DNA of 33,799 nt from Clostridia bacterium (GCA_017537245.1 JAFYLD010000009.1:1-33799), one strand, 5' to 3'; numbered from the stretch's first letter, positions 6,986 to 16,796 are shown. The notes: a model not told the origin generated them from the sequence alone. A program made the numbers and translations.

Positions 6986-7255
6986 ATGAGATATCTCGAA
7001 ATATATATTTGCTTAATCAACGTAGTAGCGATAATAGTGTGTATTGTCGATAAAATAAAAGCGCAGCGCAAACAGTGGCGCATAAGTGAAAAGACACTTT
7101 TTTCGCTCGCGGCCATCGGCGGCGCTTTTGGTATGTATTTGACAATGATTATTATTCGTCATAAAACAAAGCACAGAAGTTTTATGGTAGCGCTACCGTT
7201 TATGTTTTTGGTTCACGGCACGTTATTGCTACTCTTTTTGCAACGCAACGCTTGA
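6986..7255 (+). CDS. DUF1294 small membrane protein
   Basis: This is an 89-residue membrane protein of the DUF1294 family, whose function is unknown. The family pattern is clear: a first membrane helix, then VDKIKAQRKQWRISEKTL (residues about 22-39), a GGAFGMYL helix, and the conserved basic motif RHKTKHRSF (about 58-66), followed by a last helix. GGTGAT upstream gives a moderate ribosome-binding site. It lies 29 bases after sigE with no terminator, so it may be read through from the sporulation operon. The promoter of the ribU leader overlaps its stop codon. Confidence 0.85.
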   Translation: MRYLEIYICLINVVAIIVCIVDKIKAQRKQWRISEKTLFSLAAIGGAFGMYLTMIIIRHKTKHRSFMVALPFMFLVHGTLLLLFLQRNA

Positions 7256-7280
7256 CAAAGCATATACTGTGATATAAAAT
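7252..7280 (+). promoter_or_regulatory. Promoter of the FMN riboswitch/ribU unit
   Basis: A perfect TTGACA (7252-7257) is separated by 17 bases from TAAAAT (7275-7280). The -35 overlaps the stop codon of the DUF1294 gene. Confidence 0.85.
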
Positions 7281-7296
7281 AAATATGAACTAAATA

Positions 7297-7412
7297 TTCT
7301 TCGGGGCGGGGTGCGATTCCCCACCGGCAGTTAAAGCCTGCGAGCCTTTTTGGTTGATTTGGTGAAATTCCAAAGCCGACGGTATAGTCCGGATGGTAGA
7401 AGAAGGAAAATT
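7297..7412 (+). promoter_or_regulatory. FMN riboswitch (RFN element)
   Basis: The conserved RFN segments appear in order: TCGGGGCGGGGTG, the CCCCACCGGC stretch, AGCCTGCGAGCC, AAAGCCGACGGTATAGTC and GGATGGTAGAAGAAGG. This RNA binds flavin mononucleotide and reduces expression of riboflavin synthesis or uptake genes. Here it precedes ribU, with a terminator hairpin at 7431-7451 as the likely off switch. Confidence 0.95.
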
Positions 7413-7430
7413 GCATTATGCTTTTTTACG

Positions 7431-7462
7431 CCCTCACATATATTGTGGGGGTTTATTTTTTT
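7431..7462 (+). terminator. Riboswitch-controlled terminator before ribU
   Basis: CCCTCAC (7431-7437) pairs with GTGGGGG (7445-7451), followed by TTTATTTTTTT. It lies between the FMN aptamer and the ribU start and probably forms when FMN is bound. Confidence 0.8.
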
Positions 7463-7475
7463 GAAGGTGTTTAAT

Positions 7476-8141
7476 ATGAGTAGTAAAAACAATTTAAAGA
7501 AAATATCGGTTATCGCCATGCTTTGCGCGCTGGCTTATATATGTATGTTTGTTTTTAAATTTAAGGTTGGATTCTTGACCTTTGATTTAAAAGACGCAGT
7601 GCTTACGGTCATAGCGTTTTTGTATGGTCCTATATACGGTGTCGTATCGTCGGTTTTGGTTGCGCTGTTAGAGTTTGTCACCGTTAGCGACACAGGTGTT
7701 TACGGGCTTATTATGAACGCGTTATCGAGCGCGGTATTTACCTTTGTTTGCGGTGTTGTATACAAATATCGTCGCACTTTATTAGGCGCGATTTTGGGTA
7801 GTATTTCGGCAGTGTTTGCTATGACTGCGGTAATGCTTGTTGCAAACATATTTATTACACCACTTTACATGGGTGTTGCGCGCGACGATGTTGCGGCTAT
7901 GATACCTTCACTCTTGTTGCCCTTTAATCTTATAAAGGGCGTTGTAAACGCCGCCATTACAATGATAATATACAAGCCGCTAACTTCGGCGCTTAAAAAG
8001 GTGGGGCTATCTAGTGGCTCTGCTAAAAAAACCGAAATCAAAAAATTTATTCCTATTGCAATTGGCGCGTTGGTATTATTAGTTATTGCTGTTTTGGTTA
8101 TTTTATATATGCTAAACGGCGAATTTCAAATGTTTGGCTAA
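7476..8141 (+). CDS. ribU: Riboflavin ECF transporter S component RibU
   Basis: This is the substrate-binding membrane subunit of an energy-coupling-factor transporter that imports riboflavin, working with shared EcfA/EcfA'/EcfT subunits not encoded here. The N-terminus ISVIAMLCALAYICMFVFKFKVGFLTFDLKDAVLTVIAFLYGP, here only summarised by its hallmarks, has the S-component Ala-rich first helix and the RibU-typical F-L-x-F-D-x-K-D motif. About six membrane segments are followed by a C-terminal tail. The ATG at 7476 has GAAGGTG 6 bases upstream; in-frame starts further upstream lie inside the riboswitch. From this start the protein has 221 residues. FMN-riboswitch control supports the riboflavin assignment strongly. 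Confidence 0.93.
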   Translation: MSSKNNLKKISVIAMLCALAYICMFVFKFKVGFLTFDLKDAVLTVIAFLYGPIYGVVSSVLVALLEFVTVSDTGVYGLIMNALSSAVFTFVCGVVYKYRRTLLGAILGSISAVFAMTAVMLVANIFITPLYMGVARDDVAAMIPSLLLPFNLIKGVVNAAITMIIYKPLTSALKKVGLSSGSAKKTEIKKFIPIAIGALVLLVIAVLVILYMLNGEFQMFG

Positions 8142-8150
8142 AAATAATAG

Positions 8151-8184
8151 TTGACAAATTAAAATAATAGTGGTAGAATACCAC
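8151..8184 (+). promoter_or_regulatory. Promoter of the met operon with a palindrome on the -10
   Basis: TTGACA (8151-8156) and TAGAAT (8174-8179) are 17 bases apart, with TGG giving an extended -10. A perfect inverted repeat GTGGTA-GAA-TACCAC (8170-8184) is centred on the -10 and could be an operator in addition to the riboswitch. Confidence 0.8.
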
Positions 8185-8202
8185 ACGAAAAGTAAATATA
8201 GT

Positions 8203-8300
8203 CCTTATCAAGAGTGACGGAGGGTACAGGCCCTATGAAGTCCGGCAACCTGTTTTTTCAAGGTGCTAAATCCTGCGGATTATCCGAAAGATAAGATTTA
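8203..8300 (+). promoter_or_regulatory. SAM-I riboswitch (S-box)
   Basis: The P1 stem is CTTATC (8204-8209) with GATAAG (8290-8295). The conserved core AGAGTGACGGAGGG, the CCTATGAAGTCCGGCAACC stretch and GGTGCTAAATCC are all present. The RNA senses S-adenosylmethionine and terminates transcription when it is abundant, here controlling metK-metY-metA. Confidence 0.97.
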
Positions 8301-8304
8301 ATTA

Positions 8305-8341
8305 GCCGTTTATCTTTCTGGGTAAACGGCGTTATTTTTTG
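8305..8341 (+). terminator. SAM riboswitch terminator
   Basis: GCCGTTTA (8305-8312) pairs with TAAACGGC (8323-8330), followed by a T-rich run. It is the expression platform of the S-box. Confidence 0.9.
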
Positions 8342-8373
8342 TAAATTTATGGTAATTTTATGGAGGAATGAAT

Positions 8374-9561
8374 ATGTATAAAAAGTTATTTACATCAGAA
8401 TCAGTAAACGAAGGTCATCCTGACAAAGTGTGCGACCAAATCTCTGACGCTATACTTGACGCAATGCTCGCGCAGGACAAGTATTCTCGCGTAGCTTGTG
8501 AAACGTTTTGCACTACCGATATTGTAAACGTTATGGGTGAAATCACCACAAACGCTAACGTTGATATCGAGGCAGTTGTACGCGAAGTTTTGTGTGATAT
8601 TGGTTACAACAGCAAGGAAGAAGCTTGCTTTGACGGCAAGACCTGTAAGGTAATCGTAAACCTAGACAAGCAGTCACCCGACATTGCTATGGGCGTTGAC
8701 AATTCGCTCGAGCTTAAAGATGGTGAAGACGATAAATATAATCAGCACGGCGCAGGCGACCAGGGTATGATGTTTGGTTACGCTTGTGACGAAACGCCAG
8801 AGCTTATGCCACTTGCAATTTCTTTGGCTCACAAAATGTCATACAAGCTTACCTGCGTTCGTAAGTCAGGCGAGCTAGCGTACCTTCGTCCAGATGGTAA
8901 GACACAGGTTACTATCGAGTATGACGAGGCAGGCAAGCCAAAGCGCGTAGACGCAGTTGTTTTGTCAACGCAACATAGCGCAGACGTTGACCTTGAAACA
9001 CTTCGCGCAGACGTTTTAGAAAAGATTATTAAGCCAATTATTCCAGCAGAACTTATGGATGACGATACAAAAATCTTTATCAACCCAACAGGTCGTTTCG
9101 TAATCGGTGGCCCACAGGGTGATACAGGTCTTACAGGTCGTAAGATTATTGTTGATACCTACGGTGGCGCTGCTCGTCATGGTGGCGGTGCGTTCTCTGG
9201 TAAAGACCCAACAAAGGTTGACAGAAGTGCGGCTTACGCTGCTCGTTACGTTGCAAAAAATATTGTAGCGGCAGGACTTGCTAGCAAGTGCGAGGTTCAA
9301 ATTGCTTACGCTATCGGTGTTGCAAAGCCTGTATCAATAATGGTTGACACCTTTGGCACAGGTAAGTGCGACGACGTAGTTATCGCAGATGCAGTACAAA
9401 AGGTATTTGACCTTCGTCCAGCAGCAATTATCGACAAACTCGATCTTCGTAATCCTATCTATCGCAAGACTTCTAACTACGGTCACCTCGGTCGCGAAAA
9501 TCAAGGCTTTAGCTGGGAAAAGACCGACAAGACAGAGGAATTAAAAGCATTACTCGGCTAA
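8374..9561 (+). CDS. metK: S-adenosylmethionine synthetase
   Basis: MetK makes S-adenosylmethionine from methionine and ATP in the cytosol. The sequence begins [23 protein letters not shown] with catalytic His (GHPDK), and contains [32 protein letters not shown] and [16 protein letters not shown], all family signatures. Length is 395 from ATG 8374. That start is preferred over ATG 8368 because GGAGG (8362-8366) is one base from the first ATG but 7 from the second. It is the first gene after the SAM riboswitch, so its product feeds back on its own transcription. metY follows after 33 bases. Confidence 0.97.
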   Translation: MYKKLFTSESVNEGHPDKVCDQISDAILDAMLAQDKYSRVACETFCTTDIVNVMGEITTNANVDIEAVVREVLCDIGYNSKEEACFDGKTCKVIVNLDKQSPDIAMGVDNSLELKDGEDDKYNQHGAGDQGMMFGYACDETPELMPLAISLAHKMSYKLTCVRKSGELAYLRPDGKTQVTIEYDEAGKPKRVDAVVLSTQHSADVDLETLRADVLEKIIKPIIPAELMDDDTKIFINPTGRFVIGGPQGDTGLTGRKIIVDTYGGAARHGGGAFSGKDPTKVDRSAAYAARYVAKNIVAAGLASKCEVQIAYAIGVAKPVSIMVDTFGTGKCDDVVIADAVQKVFDLRPAAIIDKLDLRNPIYRKTSNYGHLGRENQGFSWEKTDKTEELKALLG

Positions 9562-9594
9562 TATAATAGATATACCCCTAAGGAGAAAACAAAA

Positions 9595-10878
9595 ATGAGC
9601 AACTACAATATAGAAACAAAATGCGTACAAGGTGGCTACACACCAGGTAACGGTGAGCCACGTCAAATACCGATTATTCAAAGCACAACTTTCAAATACG
9701 CTACAAGCGAAGATATGGGCAAGCTTTTTGACTTGGAGGCTTCGGGTTATTTCTATACCCGTTTGCAAAACCCAACAAACGATAGCGTAGCGGCAAAGAT
9801 TTGCGAGATGGAAGGCGGTACTGCCGCAATGCTTACTTCAAGTGGTCAGGCAGCATCCTTCTATGCCATCTTTAACATCGCTTCTTGTGGCGATCACGTT
9901 GTATCAAGCTCTACCATTTACGGCGGCACATACAATCTTTTTGCCGTTACAATGAAGAGAATGGGTATTGACTTTACATTTGTTAGCCCTGACTGTACCG
10001 ACGAAGAACTTGAAGCAGCTTTCCGTCCAAACACAAAGGCAGTATTTGGCGAAACAATTGCAAACCCAGCTCTAACCGTTCTTGATATCGAGCGTTTTGC
10101 AAATGCGGCTCACGCACACGGCGTTCCGCTAATTATTGACAACACCTTTGCTACTCCTGTAAACTGCCGTCCTTTTGAGTGGGGCGCAGATATCGTAACC
10201 CATTCTACTACCAAGTATATGGACGGTCACGGCGCGGGCGTTGGCGGTTGTATTGTAGATAGCGGCAAATTTGACTGGACAAAATATCCAGACAAATTCC
10301 CAGGTCTTTGCACACCAGACGAGAGTTACCACGGTGTAACCTATACCGAGCGTTTTGGTCTTGGCGGCGCATATATCACAAAGGCTACTGCTCAACTTAT
10401 GCGTGACTTTGGTGCAATTCAGTCACCACAAAACGCATTTATACTAAACCTTGGTCTCGAGAGCTTACACCTTCGTATGAAAAAGCACTGTGAAAACGGT
10501 CTTGCAGTAGCAAGATTCCTTAAAAATGATGATCGTATCGCTTGGGTAACCTACCCACACCTTGAGGGTGACAAGTGTTACGATTTGGCTACAAAATATA
10601 TGCCAAACGGCGGTTGTGGCGTTGTAAGCTTTGGCGTAAAGGGTGGTAGAAAAGCGGCAGAAAGCTTTATGAAGAACTTGCGTCTTGCTGCTATCGAAAC
10701 ACACGTTGCCGATGCTCGCAGCTGTTGCTTGCATCCTGCAAGTGCAACACACCGTCAGATGAACGACGCCGAGCTTGAAGCAGCAGGAATTTCGGCTGAC
10801 CTCGTTCGTTTTTCTTGCGGTATCGAGAGTGCAGAAGACCTTATCGCCGACATCAGCCAAGCACTTGATAACATTTAA
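9595..10878 (+). CDS. metY: O-acetylhomoserine sulfhydrylase (MetY type)
   Basis: This PLP enzyme makes homocysteine (or methionine from methanethiol) from O-acetylhomoserine and sulfide. It is a Cys/Met-metabolism PLP-family protein of 427 residues, the usual MetY length and longer than cystathionine synthases. The PLP lysine is Lys207 in [11 protein letters not shown], with Asp182 in [24 protein letters not shown] and SSGQAASF also fit. AAGGAG precedes the ATG. It lies between metK and metA in the SAM-controlled operon, and the acetyl-type residue in MetA supports O-acetylhomoserine rather than O-succinylhomoserine as substrate. Confidence 0.93.
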   Translation: MSNYNIETKCVQGGYTPGNGEPRQIPIIQSTTFKYATSEDMGKLFDLEASGYFYTRLQNPTNDSVAAKICEMEGGTAAMLTSSGQAASFYAIFNIASCGDHVVSSSTIYGGTYNLFAVTMKRMGIDFTFVSPDCTDEELEAAFRPNTKAVFGETIANPALTVLDIERFANAAHAHGVPLIIDNTFATPVNCRPFEWGADIVTHSTTKYMDGHGAGVGGCIVDSGKFDWTKYPDKFPGLCTPDESYHGVTYTERFGLGGAYITKATAQLMRDFGAIQSPQNAFILNLGLESLHLRMKKHCENGLAVARFLKNDDRIAWVTYPHLEGDKCYDLATKYMPNGGCGVVSFGVKGGRKAAESFMKNLRLAAIETHVADARSCCLHPASATHRQMNDAELEAAGISADLVRFSCGIESAEDLIADISQALDNI

Positions 10879-10901
10879 TTTTTAAAAAGGAGCATAAACA
10901 A

Positions 10902-11819
10902 ATGCCCATTAAAATACCTAACGATTTACCTGCGGTAAAGACTTTGAACGATGAAAATATCTTTGTAATGACCGAAACGCGCGCTATTACTCAAGATATT
11001 CGTCCGCTTAAAATATTACTTCTTAACCTAATGCCAAAAAAGATTGAGACCGAAACTCAGTTGTCACGACTTCTTGGTAACTCACCGCTTCAGGTTGACT
11101 TTGAGTTTATTCACACAAAAAGTCACGTATCAAAAAACACTTCGGCAGAGCATCTTTTTACATTTTATAAGACCTTTGACGACGTAAAGGACAAAACCTT
11201 TGACGGCATGATTATCACAGGCGCTCCCGTTGAGCAAATGCCTTTTGAAGAGGTTGAATATTGGCAAGAACTTTGCGAAATAATGGAGTGGACAAAAACC
11301 CACGTTCATAGCACGTTCCACATTTGTTGGGGCGCGCAGGCAGGTCTTTACTATCACTATGGTGTTCCAAAGTACCCGCTTGACGAAAAACTTTTTGGTA
11401 TTTTCCCACACAAAGCCGATTATAAAAAGTCTATACTTTTGCGCGGCTTTGACGACGTGTTTATGGTGCCGCAGTCACGCCACACCACAATTAAGACCGA
11501 GGACGTAGAAAAAGTACCCGAGCTTAAGATTTTGGCGTCTAACCCTAAGTGCGGAATTTATGCCGTTGCTACCGAGGGTGGTAAGCAAATCTTTATAACA
11601 GGTCACAGCGAGTACGATGCCGACACACTCAAAAACGAGTATATGCGCGACGTGAACGCAGGGCTACCAATAAACGTGCCTGAAAATTATTTCCCCGATA
11701 ACGATCCTACAAAAGATCCTATCGTTACTTGGCGTTCGCACGCAAACTTGCTTTACTCAAACTGGCTTAACTATTTTGTATATCAGACTACCCCTTATGA
11801 TATAAACGAAATAAAGTAA
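10902..11819 (+). CDS. metA: Homoserine O-acetyltransferase (MetAA)
   Basis: This enzyme activates homoserine by acylation, the committed step of methionine synthesis. The MetA-family catalytic Cys is Cys142 in HICWGAQAG, with His236 and Glu238 (GHSEYD) matching the E. coli His235/Glu237 pair. Residue 111 is Glu ([12 protein letters not shown]); from published family work Glu at this site goes with acetyl-CoA use and Gly with succinyl-CoA, so acetyltransferase is the better name. Length 305 is typical. It begins 23 bases after metY with a strong AAGGAG site and ends at a terminator. Confidence 0.93.
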   Translation: MPIKIPNDLPAVKTLNDENIFVMTETRAITQDIRPLKILLLNLMPKKIETETQLSRLLGNSPLQVDFEFIHTKSHVSKNTSAEHLFTFYKTFDDVKDKTFDGMIITGAPVEQMPFEEVEYWQELCEIMEWTKTHVHSTFHICWGAQAGLYYHYGVPKYPLDEKLFGIFPHKADYKKSILLRGFDDVFMVPQSRHTTIKTEDVEKVPELKILASNPKCGIYAVATEGGKQIFITGHSEYDADTLKNEYMRDVNAGLPINVPENYFPDNDPTKDPIVTWRSHANLLYSNWLNYFVYQTTPYDINEIK

Positions 11820-11824
11820 AATTA

Positions 11825-11863
11825 AAAAGCGTTGATGAATTTTCATCAACGCTTTTGTTTTTT
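11825..11863. terminator. Bidirectional terminator after metA
   Basis: Perfect 15-bp arms (11825-11839 and 11842-11856) with A- and T-rich flanks end both the met operon and the convergent secA-chromate transporter unit. Confidence 0.85.
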
Positions 11864-12438
11864 TATAAGCCGAATGCGTAACCTGCCGCAATACCAAGAC
11901 CTGCCGAAATACAAATAATAAGAACAGGTGGAATCTTGATTTTCTTTGAAAAGATTAAGAATGCGCATATCGCAAAAATTGCGAGCGACACGTAAAATTC
12001 GGTCGATTTTAAAATAGATAGGCTAAGTCCTGCCGGTACAAATACAGTAATTGCCATAGAGATTACCGCCGATGCGATAAGACCGATAGCGGTAGGCTTA
12101 AGACCCGTCATAATACCTTTTACAGTATGGCTGTTTTGAAATTGCTTATAAAAATGCGCAACTATCAAAATCACGATAAACGATGGTAATACAACACCAA
12201 GTGTTGCGCAAAGAGCACCTAAAAATCCGTCTTGCGATGCGCCAACGTAGGTCGCCATATTTATTGCAAAAGGACCTGGAGTTGATTCACTAAGCGCTAC
12301 AAAGTCGACGATTTGACTAGCCTCTAACCATCCGTGAACCAAAACTTGTTCTTGCGCGATTCTTAGCATCGCAAGTCCACCACCAAAGGTAAATGCGCCT
12401 ATTGTAAAGAAGGTGTAAAAAAGTTGCCACAATATCAT
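11863..12438 (-). CDS. Chromate transporter subunit, half-size (second)
   Basis: This is a single-domain chromate transporter (CHR family) protein of 191 residues, in the inner membrane. The signature appears near the N-terminus (FFTIGAFTFGGGLAMLRIAQEQ) followed by VDFVALSESTPGPFAINMATYVG. Its start codon overlaps the stop of the upstream CHR gene in an ATGA arrangement, so the two are translationally coupled and probably form a heterodimer equal to one full-length ChrA. Short-chain CHR pairs are common in Firmicutes; real chromate export is shown for only some. The natural substrate may be another anion. Confidence 0.88.
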   Translation of the reverse strand: MILWQLFYTFFTIGAFTFGGGLAMLRIAQEQVLVHGWLEASQIVDFVALSESTPGPFAINMATYVGASQDGFLGALCATLGVVLPSFIVILIVAHFYKQFQNSHTVKGIMTGLKPTAIGLIASAVISMAITVFVPAGLSLSILKSTEFYVSLAIFAICAFLIFSKKIKIPPVLIICISAGLGIAAGYAFGL

Positions 12439-13004
12439 TTGTTAGCCCTCCTTCTTGCGATGGAGTAGGTAACAAGGCCGAAAACTGCAGATGCAATAAT
12501 GATATAAAATGTGTTAATAGGAACAAATCTTGCTATCACAACCGACGTAATAACCGAAAAGGCTATTATGGTGTATGACACCCAGTTTTTTTGGCACTTT
12601 TTATACATCGATATAAGCGCTTTTAGCACAAGCGCCAATACGCAAGCGCGAATACCCATAAATGCATATTGTACAGGCTTTTTCTCTTGGAATTTATCAA
12701 GCAAGAAAAATACGCACAACATTATTAAAAATGATGGCAAAACAACGCCTAGAGTTGCGGCAATCGAACCCCAAACACCGCACACGCGATAACCCACAAA
12801 GGTTGCGGAGTTTACCGCAATAGGACCGGGTGTTGATTCGGAAATTGCTACGATTTCTAAAATATCGTCGTCGGTGATCCACTTATTTTTTACGGTAACT
12901 TCGTGCTGAATAAGCGGAATCATAGCGTAACCGCCGCCAAAGGTGAACGCGCCAATTTTGAAAAATACTAGAAAAAGCTTTAACGCTTTTTGAAATTTTG
13001 TCAT
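12435..13004 (-). CDS. Chromate transporter subunit, half-size (first)
   Basis: This is the partner CHR-domain protein of 189 residues. It shows the same signature in a distinct version: FFKIGAFTFGGGYAMIPLIQHEV, then IVAISESTPGPIAVNSATFVGY and a glycine-rich VVLPSF helix. The start overlaps the stop of secA by one base (TAATG), so it is expressed by translational coupling or reinitiation from the secA message. It overlaps the next CHR gene by four bases. The pair are separate genes, not a frameshifted ChrA, since each has its own N-terminal motif set. Confidence 0.88.
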   Translation of the reverse strand: MTKFQKALKLFLVFFKIGAFTFGGGYAMIPLIQHEVTVKNKWITDDDILEIVAISESTPGPIAVNSATFVGYRVCGVWGSIAATLGVVLPSFLIMLCVFFLLDKFQEKKPVQYAFMGIRACVLALVLKALISMYKKCQKNWVSYTIIAFSVITSVVIARFVPINTFYIIIASAVFGLVTYSIARRRANK

Positions 13005-15730
13005 TATTCTTCGTCCTTACCACAGCAACGCTTATACTTTTTACCGCTACCGCATGGGCACAATGCGTTTTTGCTAACAACACCCTTGCCACGAACGGTA
13101 AGAGGTTTGTTGTCGCCGGCAACGGTTTCTTCGGCTACCTTTTCGCGTTTAACTTCTTCGTTCTTGCGCACGCGAACCGACAAAGCAAGTTTGGCGGTTT
13201 GCTCGCGAATAGAATCGGTCATAGCCGAGAACATATCGTAACTTTCGTTGCGGTATTCAACAACAGGGTTGTGCTGACCATAACCGCGTAGACCAATACC
13301 TTGACGTAATTGATCCATAGCGTCGATATGATCCATCCAGTTAGAGTCAACCGAACGCAATAGTACCACGCGCTCGATTTCGCGCATAACGTTTTCACCA
13401 AATTCGGCCTCACGCGCTTCGTATTTTTCATGAGCTACTACTTTTAGTTTTTCGGCAACGTCTTGGGCGTCCATACCAAACAACTTTTCAGTTGTAAATT
13501 CGGTATCTTCTAAATCGATTATCCAACCGCTAAAGTGGTCGCGTAGACCCTTAACGTCACGTTCGTCCTCATCATCGTTTAGATAAATCTTGGTGTAGAT
13601 ATCGATGGTGTCATCAATGTATTTAAGAACGGTATCTTTAATACTTTCGCCTTCGAGTACGCGGTTACGCTGGGTATAAATAAGCTCACGTTGCTTGTTC
13701 ATAACGTCGTCGTATTCGAGCACGTTCTTACGAGAAGCAAAGTTCATACCTTCCTTACGTTTTTGAGCGTTTTCGATGGTTTTAGAGAGCATGCCGCTTT
13801 CGAGTGGCAAGTTTTCGTCAATTCTCATTGTACTCATTATAGCGGCAATTCGCTCGCCACCATAAAGACGCATAAGATCATCGTCAAGCGAAATGTAGAA
13901 CTTGGTATTACCTGGGTCACCCTGACGACCTGCACGACCGCGCAACTGGTTGTCGATACGGCGTGAATCGTGGCGCTCGGTACCAATAATACAAAGACCG
14001 CCGCTTTCTCTAACGGCCTCGGCACTAGGCGCGATTTGTTCTTTAAAGTTGGTGTAGTATTCCTTATACTTTTCACGAGCAGAAATAATATCTTCGTTAT
14101 CGGTTTCACCAAAGCCTGTAGCTTCGAGTATCATTTCTTCGCTAAGACCATCGTGGCGAAGCGCTGCTTTTGCTAGGTATTCTGCGTTACCGCCAAGCAT
14201 AATATCGGTACCACGACCTGCCATATTGGTAGCGATGGTAACGGCGCCAGGCACACCCGCTTGAGCGATAATTTCTGCTTCTTTTTCGTGGTGTTTAGCG
14301 TTAAGAACGTTGTGCTTAATACCGCGACGCTTGAGCATGCTAGATAAAAGCTCTGATTTTTCGATGGTAACAGTACCTACAAGCACAGGTTGATTCTTTG
14401 CGTTGCACTCAATAATACGTTCAATAACTGCGTTAAATTTAGCGCGTTCGTTTTTGAAAACCGCATCGTTTTCGTCTATACGAGCGATTGGCTTGTTGGT
14501 AGGAATCTCAACAACGTCTAGTTTATAAATTTCTTGGAACTCGGTTTCTTCGGTCATAGCAGTACCGGTCATACCCGAAAGTTTATTATAAAGGCGGAAG
14601 AAGTTTTGGAAGGTGATGGTAGCGAGTGTCTTAGACTCTCTTTCTACCTTAACGCCTTCTTTTGCTTCGATTGCTTGGTGCAATCCTTCGTTATAACGTC
14701 TACCGTACATAAGACGACCGGTAAATTCGTCAACGATGATAACCTCGCCGTCTTTTACAACGTAGTCAACGTCACGCTTCATAATACCGTGAGCGCGAAT
14801 CGCCTGGTTTACGTGGTGAGCGATTTCGATATTTTCGCTATCGTTAAGATTCTCGATTTGGAAATATTGCTCGGCCTTTTTAACACCGTCAGGAGTTAAA
14901 ATAGCGGTGTTTGCCTTTTCGTCAACAACGTAGTCGCCGTCGTAAGCAACTTCTTCGTCGCTGGCTTTGTCGTTCATTTCTTTAACCTTAACCATTTTAA
15001 GCGCTTTAGCAAACGCGTTAGCTTTGGTATAAAGGTCGGTGGATTTGCTGCCCTGACCCGAAATGATAAGTGGTGTACGCGCCTCGTCTATAAGAATAGA
15101 GTCAACTTCGTCAACGATAGCAAAATTGTGCTCGCGTTGAACCTTTTGCTCTTTATAAGTCACCATGTTATCGCGCAAGTAGTCAAAACCAAGCTCGTTA
15201 TTGGTGCAGTAGGTAATATCTGCGGCATAAGATTCGCGTTTTTCGTCCTTGTTCATACCGTGAATGATAAGACCAACCGATAGACCTAGGAAACGATAAA
15301 GCTTACCCATCCATTCAGAGTCACGCTTTGCAAGATAATCGTTTACTGTAACGATGTGTACGCCCTTGCCCGTAAGCGCGTTAAGATACGCAGGAAGGGT
15401 AGCCACAAGTGTTTTACCTTCACCGGTTTTCATTTCGCTGATACGACCTTGGTGAAGTATAATACCGCCCAAAATCTGAACAGGGAAGTGACGCATACCG
15501 AGTACGCGGTCACCGGCTTCGCGGCAAACGGCAAATGCCTCTGGCAAAATGTCGTCAAGTGTTTCGCCTGTTGTAAGACGAGTTTTAAATTCATCTGTTT
15601 TGTCGCGCAATTCGTCATCGCTTAAAGCACGATATTCTTCTTCGTAAGAGAGCACTCTATCAAGAAGTGGACGAATACGTTTTATTTCTTTTTCACTATA
15701 GTTGCCAAAAATGACTTTAAGTAGTCCCAT
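13004..15730 (-). CDS. secA: Preprotein translocase ATPase SecA
   Basis: SecA drives unfolded precursor proteins through the SecYEG channel by ATP hydrolysis. All landmarks are present: the early [18 protein letters not shown] region, Walker [13 protein letters not shown] (about residues 100-111), the [19 protein letters not shown] motor motif (about 208-226), NMAGRGTDI, the arginine finger region [12 protein letters not shown], and a C-terminal zinc-binding tail with [13 protein letters not shown]. At 908 residues it is full length. AAGAGG lies before the ATG at 15730. The two CHR genes follow by one- and four-base overlaps, which ties a core secretion gene to an anion transporter. Confidence 0.97.
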   Translation of the reverse strand: MGLLKVIFGNYSEKEIKRIRPLLDRVLSYEEEYRALSDDELRDKTDEFKTRLTTGETLDDILPEAFAVCREAGDRVLGMRHFPVQILGGIILHQGRISEMKTGEGKTLVATLPAYLNALTGKGVHIVTVNDYLAKRDSEWMGKLYRFLGLSVGLIIHGMNKDEKRESYAADITYCTNNELGFDYLRDNMVTYKEQKVQREHNFAIVDEVDSILIDEARTPLIISGQGSKSTDLYTKANAFAKALKMVKVKEMNDKASDEEVAYDGDYVVDEKANTAILTPDGVKKAEQYFQIENLNDSENIEIAHHVNQAIRAHGIMKRDVDYVVKDGEVIIVDEFTGRLMYGRRYNEGLHQAIEAKEGVKVERESKTLATITFQNFFRLYNKLSGMTGTAMTEETEFQEIYKLDVVEIPTNKPIARIDENDAVFKNERAKFNAVIERIIECNAKNQPVLVGTVTIEKSELLSSMLKRRGIKHNVLNAKHHEKEAEIIAQAGVPGAVTIATNMAGRGTDIMLGGNAEYLAKAALRHDGLSEEMILEATGFGETDNEDIISAREKYKEYYTNFKEQIAPSAEAVRESGGLCIIGTERHDSRRIDNQLRGRAGRQGDPGNTKFYISLDDDLMRLYGGERIAAIMSTMRIDENLPLESGMLSKTIENAQKRKEGMNFASRKNVLEYDDVMNKQRELIYTQRNRVLEGESIKDTVLKYIDDTIDIYTKIYLNDDEDERDVKGLRDHFSGWIIDLEDTEFTTEKLFGMDAQDVAEKLKVVAHEKYEAREAEFGENVMREIERVVLLRSVDSNWMDHIDAMDQLRQGIGLRGYGQHNPVVEYRNESYDMFSAMTDSIREQTAKLALSVRVRKNEEVKREKVAEETVAGDNKPLTVRGKGVVSKNALCPCGSGKKYKRCCGKDEE

Positions 15731-15793
15731 AATAAACCTCTTAAAATAAAATATTATTACTATTATATAATATATTTGTTAATAAATAAAGTA

Positions 15794-16747
15794 TTATTTG
15801 AGCGCAAATTCATTATTATTTAAAAAAAGTCCGGACGAGTGGTGGATTTTGCCGTCGTTATCTATAAAAATTGCTTCTACATTAGGCTCTTTTTCAATAA
15901 GTTGAAGCGCCTTATCGAGTCCCAAAAGAATACAAATTGTAGAGTAAGCGTCAGCCTGCATTGAAGAATCGGCAATAATTGTAGCCGAGGTTAAATCACT
16001 CTCGCAAGCGTAGCCTGTTTTTGGGTCTAAAATGTGGTGGTAAATAGCTTTGTCCGACTTAATATAACGCTCATACGTGCCCGACGTTACTACCGACTTG
16101 TTTTTAACGACAAGACTTGCAGCAATTTCGTTGTCGGTAAATGGTTTTTTAATACCGACGGTGTAATCGCGGTCGCCAAACACCACTACGTTTCCGCCAA
16201 GGTCAATAATGCCCTCGCTAACGTCGTTTTCTTTAAAATATTCTAGCACTCTATCGGCAATATAGCCTTTGGCAATGCCGCCAAGGTCAATTTTTTTGCC
16301 GTTTAGATTTACGCGGTTATCATCTATTTCAATGCTCTGGTAGTCAATGTTTTTTAGCGCTTCGGCAATCTCGTCACGCGAGGGTATAACCTCGTTGTTA
16401 AAGTCCCAAAGTGAGCTTACGGGGTATATCGTAATATCAAACCTACCGCCCGATAAATCACCGTAAAAAACTGCCTGCTTTATAATGGTCGAGGTGTGAG
16501 AGTCAACCTCTACAAAACCGTCAGAATTGTTAAGGGTATAAACGTCGCTACCCTCTATGGTGCGGCTAAGTAGTTTTTCGTAATTTTGGCACAACTCAAA
16601 AGCACCGTCGAGCGTTTCGCTATCGCAAGAAGCGGTTAACGTTACCACGGTGTCTAGCAAAAATTTAGTATCTTTATTTTCTTGTTGCGCGCATCCGCAA
16701 AGCAACAACAAGACAAGGCTTAGGTTAAAAGAAACAATTTTTTTCAT
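15794..16747 (-). CDS. apbE: FAD:protein FMN transferase, lipoprotein
   Basis: ApbE attaches FMN covalently to Thr/Ser of FMN-binding-domain proteins outside the cytoplasmic membrane, using FAD and magnesium. The N-terminus is a lipoprotein signal (MKKIVSFNLSLVLLLLCGC, lipidated Cys19). The body shows LDTVVTLTASCDS, GRFDITIYPVSSLWDF, a KKIDLGGIAKGYIAD segment, IDLGGNVVVFG, SGTYERY and HHILDPKTGYA, all ApbE hallmarks. Length 317 is usual. No ribosome-binding site is visible; the -10 of a good promoter ends 7 bases before the ATG, suggesting a leaderless message. It diverges from the NusG_II and Gx-transporter genes. No FMN-binding-domain substrate is seen in the window. Confidence 0.93.
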   Translation of the reverse strand: MKKIVSFNLSLVLLLLCGCAQQENKDTKFLLDTVVTLTASCDSETLDGAFELCQNYEKLLSRTIEGSDVYTLNNSDGFVEVDSHTSTIIKQAVFYGDLSGGRFDITIYPVSSLWDFNNEVIPSRDEIAEALKNIDYQSIEIDDNRVNLNGKKIDLGGIAKGYIADRVLEYFKENDVSEGIIDLGGNVVVFGDRDYTVGIKKPFTDNEIAASLVVKNKSVVTSGTYERYIKSDKAIYHHILDPKTGYACESDLTSATIIADSSMQADAYSTICILLGLDKALQLIEKEPNVEAIFIDNDGKIHHSSGLFLNNNEFALK

Positions 16748-16754
16748 AAGAAAT

Positions 16755-16783
16755 ATTATACAATATCTTCACTTTTTTGTAAA
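16755..16783 (-). promoter_or_regulatory. Promoter of apbE, probably leaderless
   Basis: On the minus strand TTTACA (complement of 16778-16783) and TATAAT (complement of 16755-16760) are 17 bases apart. Only ATTTCTT separates the -10 from the ATG, so transcription would start at or next to the start codon. Confidence 0.7.
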
Positions 16784-16796
16784 GATATGTTAAAAT

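Noticed and set aside
7350-7475. N-terminal extension of ribU
   Set aside because: It would be translated from the FMN aptamer and the terminator hairpin, so it is non-coding.
11863-13004. Two CHR genes as a frameshifted full-length chrA
   Set aside because: Each has its own complete N-terminal signature and start codon, and the ATGA overlap is a normal coupling junction of short-chain CHR pairs.
13690-15625. Several plus-strand ORFs antisense to secA
   Set aside because: They are shadows of a highly conserved gene, with no ribosome-binding sites or family resemblance.
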